The notes under the pieces: model-generated
What the model saw: only the letters and a program-made list of their open reading frames with translations
Databases searched by the model: none
Told to the model about the DNA's origin: nothing
Program-made: the position numbers and the translations under genes
Assembly: GCA_007128865.1 (NCBI GenBank)
Contig: SKWP01000277.1
Coordinates: forward strand, 1-6,242
DNA from: Paracoccaceae bacterium
GTDB lineage: Bacteria; Pseudomonadota; Alphaproteobacteria; Rhodobacterales; Rhodobacteraceae
Length of the DNA: 6,242 nt
Direction: 5' to 3'
Shown: positions 1-5,413 of the stretch, piece after piece
Layout of the letters: each line of letters starts with the position of its first letter
Position numbering within the stretch: the stretch's first letter is position 1

Positions 1-584
1 TCCTGCCCGGCGCTGCCCGCCACCGGCACCGGCGCCGCGGCCGGGCCGGCCGCGTTCAGCGCCGGGGCCGCAGACCACAGGATGTTGTCGAACCAGCCGT
101 GGTAATGGCCCTCGAACTTCAGCACCACGCGCCGCCCCGTCGCCGCCCGCGCGATCCGCAGCGCCGCCTGCGCAACCTCGGACCCCGACGAGCCAAAGCG
201 CATCCGCGCCCCCGACGGAATGCGCCCGCACAACAGCCGCGCGGCGGCAAACTCCACCGCCGTCTGGCCGGCAAACAGGAACCCCCGCCCGGCCTGCTCG
301 CGCACCGCCGCGATCACCCCCGCAGGGCTGTGACCCAGGATCGTCGCCCCCATCCCGCTGTAATAGTCGATCAGACGGTTGCCGTCGGCATCGATCAGAT
401 ACGCCCCCTCGCCACGTTCGAACACCAGCGGACCCTCGGCCATCCCGAGCCGGAAATTGCTGCTCACCCCGCCGGCCAGATAGCGCGCATGCTCCGCAAC
501 CAGCCCCTGCGAGACCTCGAACCGCAGCCGCCCGCCCCCCTCGCGCCCGCCCCCCTCGCGCGATGCCGATGCCCTGCTGCCCAT
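1..584 (-). CDS. Class III PLP aminotransferase, glutamate-1-semialdehyde aminomutase-like (N-terminal part, cut by window edge)
   Basis: This gene reads leftward and its C-terminal part lies beyond base 1; 194 residues are visible. They fit the N-terminal half of a fold-type I, class III aminotransferase: AYLIDADGNRLIDYYSGMGA (61-80), then GHSPAGV (84-90), the phosphate-binding loop region FGSSGSEVAQAALRIARA (130-147), and KFEGHYHGWFDN (156-167). The last block, with GHYHGW, is typical of glutamate-1-semialdehyde aminomutase and related aminotransferases. The catalytic PLP lysine lies in the missing part. The ATG at 584 is preceded by GGGAGG at a 7-nt spacing, which supports this start. The first 20 residues are low complexity, with a duplicated REGGG, and probably lie outside the fold. 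It is divergent from the M81 genes. A true HemL role in tetrapyrrole synthesis is possible, but the catabolic neighbours favour an uncharacterised omega- or aspartate-type transaminase. Family is clear; substrate unknown. Confidence 0.9.
   Translation of the reverse strand, partial: MGSRASASREGGGREGGGRLRFEVSQGLVAEHARYLAGGVSSNFRLGMAEGPLVFERGEGAYLIDADGNRLIDYYSGMGATILGHSPAGVIAAVREQAGRGFLFAGQTAVEFAAARLLCGRIPSGARMRFGSSGSEVAQAALRIARAATGRRVVLKFEGHYHGWFDNILWSAAPALNAAGPAAAPVPVAGSAGQ
530..559 (-). repeat. Two-copy 15-bp tandem repeat inside the aminotransferase start
   Basis: Bases 530-544 and 545-559 are identical. The unit is 15 bp, so it is in frame and encodes REGGG twice (residues 9-18). Changes in copy number would lengthen or shorten the N-terminal tail without a frameshift. 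The rest of the protein has no such composition. Confidence 0.85.
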
Positions 585-591
585 ATCCCTG

Positions 592-597
592 CCTCCC
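592..597 (-). promoter_or_regulatory. Ribosome binding site for the aminotransferase
   Basis: On the minus strand this reads GGGAGG, seven bases before the ATG at 584. It fixes the start of the aminotransferase upstream of its Gly-rich N-terminal extension. Confidence 0.75.
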
Positions 598-921
598 GGT
601 GCCGACGGACGCACGAAACAGCCGCGACCGCACCCCGAAAACACCACGCAACCGCCACAGCTGTACAGACACCGCGGTTTCATGTTGCGAAATCGGGGCG
701 GCATCGACGCCGCCCGCGCGGATACGAAACGCCCGGTTCCTGGCCCCTGCCGCGCCATCAAGCCGCGTTCGCATGAGACACCGGTCGCCATGTCGGTCGG
801 GAAAGCATGCGTTGGACCGTGTCACGAAACGCGGGCCACTTTCCGGCATGCCGGCCGAACCCTAGTCTCGGCGCATTCGTCAGGCACAAACGACCGCCAC
901 AGTCCGCCTGTTGCAGCGCGT

Positions 922-928
922 GGAGGAG
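922..928 (+). promoter_or_regulatory. Ribosome binding site of first M81 gene
   Basis: GGAGGAG lies about 9-10 bases before the ATG at 938. It decides the start in favour of ATG 938 (protein beginning MTRIF) over the in-frame TTG at 911, which lies upstream of this site and has no comparable signal. The paralogue also begins MTR, which supports the choice. Confidence 0.85.
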
Positions 929-937
929 ATTTCCGGC

Positions 938-2416
938 ATGACCCGCATCTTCCTGGCCACTCTCGGCACGGAGACCAACACCTTCGCCTCGTTTCCCACC
1001 GGATTGTCTCAGTTCCGGAACTATGTATGGTCCGAGCAAGGAATCGCCGCCATCCCGCCATCGCACACAAGCGCACCGGCCCGGACATGGGTCAGGCTGG
1101 CGCAGGCCGCCGGCTGGGAGGTTGTCGAGGGTCTGCACGCGCGCGCCCGGCCGTCCGGTACCGTGACGCGGGCAGCCTATGAGCATATGCGCGACCGCAT
1201 CCTTGCCCAGTTGGCCCAGGCCGGCCCGGTGGATGCAGTGCTGCTGAACCTGCACGGTGCGATGGTGGCCGAGGGTTACGACGATTGCGAGGGCGATTTC
1301 GTTTCCCGCGTCCGCCAGATCGCCGGCCCGGCGACGCGCATCGGGGTGATCCTCGATCCCCATGCGCATGTCGACCATGTGCTGATCGATGCAGCCGACA
1401 TCGTCGTGATCCTCAAGACCTATCCGCATGTCGATTACGAGGAACGCGCAGAAGAGGTTTTCGACCTCGTTGCGCGGGCCATGGCGGGCAAGATCGAGCC
1501 GGTGACGGCGATCTTCGATTGCCGCTGCATGGGTATCTTCCCGCTGACCCGCCCCGGCCCGATGCCCGGCTTCATGGCGGACCTTTGCGCTGCCGAGGGC
1601 AGGGACGGCATCCTGTCGCTGTCGCTCAACCACGGCTTTCCCTGGGCCGATGTGCCGAATGCCGGTGCAAAGATGCTGGCGGTTGCCGACGGTGACCGCG
1701 CGGTCGCCGAACGTGCGGCGCGGAAATTCGGCGAACGCTTCTATGACAGCCGGGCCGAGGCGGCGCTGCCCTTCACTCCCTTCGACGAGGCGATGGCCGA
1801 AGCGGCGGTCGTGGGCGACAAGCCGCTGCTGCTGGCCGATCTGGCCGACCAGACCGGCAGCGGCGCGCCCGGCGATACCACCCACATCCTGCGCGCGCTG
1901 ATCGAGGCCGGCATCCGCCGTGCCGCTATCGCGATCTTCTGGGATCCGCTGGCCGTGGGTGTCTGTTTCGATGCCGGGGTCGGTGCACGGTTCCGGATGC
2001 GGATCGGCGGCAAGTTCGAGCCCTATTCGGGCCCGCCCCTGGATGCCGAGGCCGAGGTGCTGCTGCTGCGGCGCGACGCACGTCAGGCACAGCAGACCGG
2101 CAGCAACAGCCTCGCGCTGGGCGATGTGGCGGTGATAAGGGTCGAGGGGATCGAGGTGCTGATGGCCACGCGGCGGGTGGGCGTGTTCGTTCCGGAGCTG
2201 TTCGAGGATCACGGCATCACCATCGCCGACAAGCAGGTGATCGCGATCAAGAACCTCTACAAGCACACCGATGTCTTTGCCCCGCTGGTGCGCAAGCAGC
2301 TTTATGTCGCCGCACCCGGCACCAGCAACCCGAACTGGCATGAGTTGCCCTTCCGCCGCCTGCCTCGGCCGATGTGGCCGCTCGACCCCGACCCGCTGGG
2401 GCGGGACCGTTCCTGA
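938..2416 (+). CDS. M81 family metallopeptidase, MlrC-like, copy 1
   Basis: The protein has 492 residues, close to the usual length of M81 (microcystinase C-like) proteins, and no signal peptide, so it is probably cytoplasmic. The N-terminal peptidase domain covers about residues 1-295 and the MlrC C-terminal domain about 300-485. Family blocks are TETNTF (11-16), LHGAMVAEGYDDCEGD (105-120), the DxH motif D140/H142, YPHVD with H164, NHGFPWADVP (231-240) and GAPGDTTHILRALIEAG (309-325). D140, H142 and H164 have the spacing of the zinc ligands reported for MlrC, as I recall them. M81 enzymes are known or predicted to hydrolyse peptide/amide bonds; MlrC cleaves linearised microcystin, but most members have unknown substrates. 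Next to the metal motif this copy reads HAHVDH where the second copy has HANLDQ. It is the first gene of a tandem pair, probably co-transcribed with the next. Family is secure; substrate unknown. Confidence 0.94.
   Translation: MTRIFLATLGTETNTFASFPTGLSQFRNYVWSEQGIAAIPPSHTSAPARTWVRLAQAAGWEVVEGLHARARPSGTVTRAAYEHMRDRILAQLAQAGPVDAVLLNLHGAMVAEGYDDCEGDFVSRVRQIAGPATRIGVILDPHAHVDHVLIDAADIVVILKTYPHVDYEERAEEVFDLVARAMAGKIEPVTAIFDCRCMGIFPLTRPGPMPGFMADLCAAEGRDGILSLSLNHGFPWADVPNAGAKMLAVADGDRAVAERAARKFGERFYDSRAEAALPFTPFDEAMAEAAVVGDKPLLLADLADQTGSGAPGDTTHILRALIEAGIRRAAIAIFWDPLAVGVCFDAGVGARFRMRIGGKFEPYSGPPLDAEAEVLLLRRDARQAQQTGSNSLALGDVAVIRVEGIEVLMATRRVGVFVPELFEDHGITIADKQVIAIKNLYKHTDVFAPLVRKQLYVAAPGTSNPNWHELPFRRLPRPMWPLDPDPLGRDRS
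2212..2274 (+). repeat. 63-bp tract identical in both M81 genes, copy in gene 1
   Basis: This tract is identical to 3741-3803 over 63 bp, including every synonymous position. It encodes the block GITIADKQVIAIKNLYKHTD. Two further identical tracts are 1874-1908 with 3406-3440 (35 bp) and 2309-2340 with 3838-3869 (32 bp). Confidence 0.9.
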
Positions 2417-2455
2417 CACTGACCAGACCGCCGCACCGACCGCGGCGCCGAAGCC

Positions 2456-2459
2456 GGAG
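2456..2459 (+). promoter_or_regulatory. Ribosome binding site of second M81 gene
   Basis: GGAG lies 10 bases before the ATG at 2470, about the same distance as in copy 1. It supports ATG 2470 as the start. The frame is open back to an ATG at 2374, but that would add 32 Arg/Pro-rich residues encoded mainly by the end of copy 1 in a different frame. Confidence 0.6.
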
Positions 2460-2469
2460 CTTGCCCAGG

Positions 2470-3954
2470 ATGACCCGCGTGTTCATTGCGAACCTGTCTA
2501 CCGAAACCAACACCTTCGCCTCGTTCCCGACCGATCTGAGCGACTACCGCGAGCGCTTCTGGTCCGAGACCGGCGTCGACGGCCTGCCCCATTCCGGCAG
2601 TGCGGCGCCGCTGCGGCACTGGGTGCAGAGGGCCCGGGCGCTGGGTTGGGAGGTGGTGGAGGGTCTGATGGCCCGGGCCGCGCCGTCGGGCACCACCACC
2701 CGCGCGGCCTATGAGTTCATGCGCGACCGCATCCTTTCGGACCTGAAGGCGGCAGGCCCCGTGGATGCCGTGCTTCTGTATCTTCACGGCGCCATGGTCG
2801 CGGAAGGATACGACGATTGCGAGGGCGACCTTGTCACCCGCATCCGCGCCATGGTCGGGCCGAAGGTTCGGATCGGCGTCGAGCTTGACCTGCACGCCAA
2901 TCTCGACCAGCCGCTGCTGGATGCCGCCGATGTCATCGTCATCTACAAGGCCTATCCGCATACCGACTATGTGGAACGTGCCGAGGATGTCTTCCGGCTG
3001 ATCGAACGCAGCCTTGCCGGCGAGATCGAACCGGTGATGGCGCTGTTCGATTGCCGGGTCATGGGGATATTCCCCTGCACCCGCCCCGGCCCGATGGTGT
3101 CGTTCACCCAGGCCATGTTCGACGCCGAGGGCCGGGACGGTATCCTGTCGCTGTCGCTGAACCACGGCTTTCCCTGGACCGATGTTCCAATCGCCGGGGC
3201 CAAGATGCTCGCCGTTGCCGATGGCGACATGGCGGTTGCCGAACGGGCAGCCCGTGCGTTCGGATTGCGCTTCTATGACAGTCGGGCCGAGGCGGCACTG
3301 CCCTTCACGCCCTTCGACGAAGCCATCGCCGAGGCGAAGCTGAAGGGCGACAAGCCGCTGCTGCTGGCCGACATCGCCGATCAGATCGGCAGCGGCGCGC
3401 CGGGGGATACCACCCACATCCTGCGCGCGCTGATCGAGGCAGGCATTACCAGCGCCGCGGTCGTGCCGTTGTGGGATCCCGCCGCCGTCGCCATCTGCTT
3501 CAAGGCAGGCACCGGTGCCCGGCTGAACCTGCGGATCGGGGGCAAGCACGAACCCTTCTCGGGGCCGCCGCTCGACGCAGAAGCCGAGATCGTGCTGCTG
3601 GTGCGCGATGCGCGGCAACCACAGATCGGCGGCGCGCAGATGTCGCTTGGTGATATCGCTGTGGTGCGCGTGGCCGGCATCGAGGTCATGCTTACCAGCA
3701 AGCGTTCCAACGTATACCTGCCCGACATGTTCGCGCAGTTCGGCATCACCATCGCCGACAAGCAGGTGATCGCGATCAAGAACCTCTACAAGCACACCGA
3801 TGTGTTCGAACCACTGGTGCGCAGGCAGCTTTATGTTGCCGCACCCGGCACCAGCAACCCGAACTGGCACGAACTGCCCTTCCGCCGGCTGACCCGTCCG
3901 ATCTGGCCGCTCGACCCCGACCCGCTCGGGCGGGACGCGACCGGGGAAGGCTGA
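2470..3954 (+). CDS. M81 family metallopeptidase, MlrC-like, copy 2
   Basis: This 494-residue protein aligns with copy 1 end to end, with a one-residue gap near residue 390 and about 72% identity by hand count. It keeps TETNTF (11-16), LHGAMVAEGYDDCEGD (105-120), the probable zinc ligands D140, H142 and H164, NHGFPWTDVP (231-240), GAPGDTTHILRALIEAG (309-325) and a C-terminal block with KNLYKHTDVFEPL, GTSNPNWHELPFRRL and WPLDPDPLGRD. Its metal motif DLHANLD is closer to the family norm than the DPHAHVD of copy 1. Differences from copy 1 cluster at residues 21-50, 121-150, 208-220 and 331-355, which may mark substrate-contact regions. It starts 53 nt after the stop of copy 1 with its own Shine-Dalgarno, so the pair is probably one transcript. 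Expected to be a cytoplasmic zinc hydrolase acting on a peptide- or amide-like substrate that the sequence does not reveal. Confidence 0.95.
   Translation: MTRVFIANLSTETNTFASFPTDLSDYRERFWSETGVDGLPHSGSAAPLRHWVQRARALGWEVVEGLMARAAPSGTTTRAAYEFMRDRILSDLKAAGPVDAVLLYLHGAMVAEGYDDCEGDLVTRIRAMVGPKVRIGVELDLHANLDQPLLDAADVIVIYKAYPHTDYVERAEDVFRLIERSLAGEIEPVMALFDCRVMGIFPCTRPGPMVSFTQAMFDAEGRDGILSLSLNHGFPWTDVPIAGAKMLAVADGDMAVAERAARAFGLRFYDSRAEAALPFTPFDEAIAEAKLKGDKPLLLADIADQIGSGAPGDTTHILRALIEAGITSAAVVPLWDPAAVAICFKAGTGARLNLRIGGKHEPFSGPPLDAEAEIVLLVRDARQPQIGGAQMSLGDIAVVRVAGIEVMLTSKRSNVYLPDMFAQFGITIADKQVIAIKNLYKHTDVFEPLVRRQLYVAAPGTSNPNWHELPFRRLTRPIWPLDPDPLGRDATGEG
3741..3803 (+). repeat. 63-bp tract identical in both M81 genes, copy in gene 2
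   Basis: Partner of 2212-2274. It is a direct repeat 1,529 bp away and a possible site for homologous recombination or gene conversion between the two genes. Recombination here would leave one hybrid M81 gene. Confidence 0.9.
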
Positions 3955-4258
3955 GTGCTCGGCCGAGAGCGGCGGGATGGATCGGCAGATGCTCCGGGGT
4001 GCGGTATTCCAGCGCGCGCCAGGCAGGGTTGCGCAAGCAGTGCTGCACGCCCAACGCAACCCAGGTCGGCCCGGGGCAGACATTGTTGGTTCCCGGCTCG
4101 GTCAGGGCCTGCAGCAGACAGGGGGAATCGCCAGGCCCATGGCCGCCGATCTGGTGGGCCGCAGGCCTTGTGCGGCACCAGAAGGTCCGCGGCCCTGATC
4201 ATCTGCGCCGTCGATACCACGGTGCATGTGCGGTGCCGGCCCGGATGCCCCCCTCGGC
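3955..4258. other. Convergent intergenic region
   Basis: These 304 bp lie between the stop of the second M81 gene and the stop of the leftward FAD oxidoreductase gene. A 10-bp palindrome CTCGGCCGAG (3958-3967) follows the M81 stop, and a longer hairpin is at 4151-4181. On the minus strand one frame stays open from 4198 down into the M81 gene with mostly G or C third positions. Its peptide contains LRNPAWRALEYRTPEHLP, which faintly resembles coding sequence, but it has no ATG start, follows a TGA directly and matches nothing I recognise. No functional gene is called here. Confidence 0.5.
4151..4181. terminator. Hairpin between convergent genes, possible terminator
   Basis: The left arm CTGGT-GG-GCCGCA pairs with the right arm TGCGGC-ACCAG: 11 base pairs, a two-base GG bulge and a seven-base loop (GGCCTTG). 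It lies about 200 nt after the M81 stop and about 80 nt after the oxidoreductase stop, where a bidirectional terminator would be useful. No T-run follows on either strand, so it is not a classical intrinsic terminator. It could be an RNA 3'-end-stabilising structure or only a GC-rich coincidence. Confidence 0.35.
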
Positions 4259-5413
4259 TCAGGCAGAGGCCGGGGCTTGAGCGGACGCACCGGCAGGCGC
4301 AGCCGGCCGCAGCCGGGCCGGCCGGAAGGCCGACAGGTCGTGCCGGCTGTCGGTGCCGGTCACCAGATCGGCGACCACCGGCGCCACCGCCGGAAGCAGC
4401 GCAAAACCATGCCCGGAAAAGCCGAAGACATGGACAAGTCCGCTTGCCACCTCGGAACGCCCGATCACCGGCAGCGTGTCGGCCGTGGCGGCCTCGACCC
4501 CCGCCCAGGTGCGGGTGATGACGATATCCGACAGCCCCGGCAGCACATCAAGCGCCGCACGCGCGCCGCGTGCCAGATTGGTCATCCGCACCTCGCTCCG
4601 CCGGGCATCCGGATCATAGGCGCCCTGCAGTCCACCCCCCAGCAGCAACGTGCCCTGCGTCGTCTGCTTGAGCGACAGCGACCCGCCGACCATCCCGATC
4701 ACGGGCATCTCGATGGTTGCGACGCGCTCGGTCACGATCATCATCGACGCCTTGGTGGACAGGGCGATTTCTTCGCCGAACATCGCCGCCACCCTGCCGG
4801 CCCAGGCGCCGGCAGCATTGACCACATGCGGCGCGGTGGCCCGTATGCCATCGCCCTGCAGCGACCAGCGGTCGCCGCTGCGGGTGACGGATCTCACCTC
4901 GACCCCTTCGCGGATGACCACGCCGGCGGCCTCGGCCGCGCGGCGGAAGGCGCGCAGGGTGCGATGCGGATCGGCGCTGCCTTCGTCCTCCACATGCAGC
5001 CCGGCGACAAAACGGGGCGAGACGCCAGGGACAAGCCGCCGAACCTCGTTGTGCCCGACAAGTCGCTCGTGATCCCAGCCAAGGGAGGCTGCCAGGGCGG
5101 CGCGGTCCTCCAGCGCGCCGACATTGGCGGCATCGGCCAGCCGCAACTGGCCGTGCGCGACATAGCCGCAATCGTCGCCCACGATCCCGGGCATCCGGTG
5201 CCACAGGTCCACCGACTCGCGCGCCAGCGCGATCTCTGCCGGGTGGCGCCACAGGCTGCGCACCCCGGCGGCAGACGCACCCGAGGCATGCGCCCCCACC
5301 CAGTTGCGTTCAAGCACCACCACACGCCGGCCGCGCCGCGCCAGATGCAGCGCCGCGCCCAGCCCGTGCAGGCCGCCGCCGATCACCAGAACCTCGGCCT
5401 CGATTTCACTCAT
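4259..5413 (-). CDS. FAD-dependent oxidoreductase, DAO family (sarcosine/opine oxidase beta-subunit type)
   Basis: The 384-residue protein is a standard-length member of the D-amino-acid oxidase/glycine oxidase (DAO) superfamily. The N-terminal dinucleotide fold is plain: VLVIGGGLHGLGAALHLARR (8-27), with an acidic strand end at VVVLER (31-36). NAAGAWAG (199-206) is the typical mid-protein FAD motif, and TWAGVEAATADTLPVIG (302-318) followed by FGFSGHGFALLPAVAP (330-345) is the C-terminal flavin-binding signature. There is no signal peptide. The last 20 residues are Ala/Pro-rich. Its ATG overlaps the stop of the upstream gene as ATGA, so the two are translationally coupled. The partner is an opine oxidase A/HcnB-type subunit, so this is best read as the catalytic flavoprotein subunit (OoxB/HcnC/SoxB-like) of a multi-subunit dehydrogenase that oxidises a secondary amine or imino acid. 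Opines, sarcosine, glycine or D-hydroxyproline are all possible substrates; the sequence does not decide. Confidence 0.93.
   Translation of the reverse strand: MSEIEAEVLVIGGGLHGLGAALHLARRGRRVVVLERNWVGAHASGASAAGVRSLWRHPAEIALARESVDLWHRMPGIVGDDCGYVAHGQLRLADAANVGALEDRAALAASLGWDHERLVGHNEVRRLVPGVSPRFVAGLHVEDEGSADPHRTLRAFRRAAEAAGVVIREGVEVRSVTRSGDRWSLQGDGIRATAPHVVNAAGAWAGRVAAMFGEEIALSTKASMMIVTERVATIEMPVIGMVGGSLSLKQTTQGTLLLGGGLQGAYDPDARRSEVRMTNLARGARAALDVLPGLSDIVITRTWAGVEAATADTLPVIGRSEVASGLVHVFGFSGHGFALLPAVAPVVADLVTGTDSRHDLSAFRPARLRPAAPAGASAQAPASA

Larger units (their letters stand above)
585..937. promoter_or_regulatory. Divergent intergenic region between aminotransferase and first M81 gene
   Basis: These 353 bp separate two divergent genes and must carry both promoters unless transcription enters from further away. 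No convincing -35/-10 pair was found on either strand. Possible control elements are clustered short palindromes: ACAGCTGT (657-664) overlapping CTGTACAG (661-668), followed by ACCGCGGT (671-678), and a 12-bp perfect palindrome CCGGCATGCCGG (843-854). The heptamer ACGAAAC occurs three times in the same orientation (613-619, 724-730, 824-830), the last two exactly 100 bp apart and both followed by GC. No plausible small protein gene was seen here; the open frames look like shadows of GC-rich sequence. The assignment as a regulatory region comes from position; the individual operator candidates are unproven. Confidence 0.5.

Noticed and set aside
99..776. A plus-strand frame of 225 codons across the aminotransferase and the intergenic region
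   Set aside because: Its product is Arg/Pro-rich low-complexity sequence, and the opposite strand has a convincing aminotransferase with a Shine-Dalgarno site.
812..840. TTGGAC as a -35 box for the M81 genes
   Set aside because: No acceptable -10 element lies 16-18 bp downstream; GCCACT at that position does not match.
758..2419. A 553-codon open frame on the minus strand opposite M81 copy 1
   Set aside because: It mirrors the codon periodicity of the M81 gene, its translation is low-quality and Arg/Gly/His-rich with no recognised domain, and a similar frame faces copy 2. This is the usual antisense shadow in GC-rich DNA.
2374..2469. N-terminal extension of M81 copy 2 starting at ATG 2374
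   Set aside because: It lies mostly within the coding end of copy 1, adds 32 Arg/Pro-rich residues absent from copy 1, and bypasses the GGAG site before ATG 2470.
2302..4083. A 593-codon open frame on the minus strand opposite M81 copy 2
   Set aside because: It repeats the pattern of the frame opposite copy 1, as expected from duplicated sense sequence, and has no domain or plausible start. Its end runs into the intergenic region only because stops are rare there.
4257..4282. Inverted repeat GCTCA/TGAGC spanning the stop codon of the DAO-type gene
   Set aside because: Five paired bases with a 16-nt spacer and no T-run are too weak to call a terminator in GC-rich sequence.
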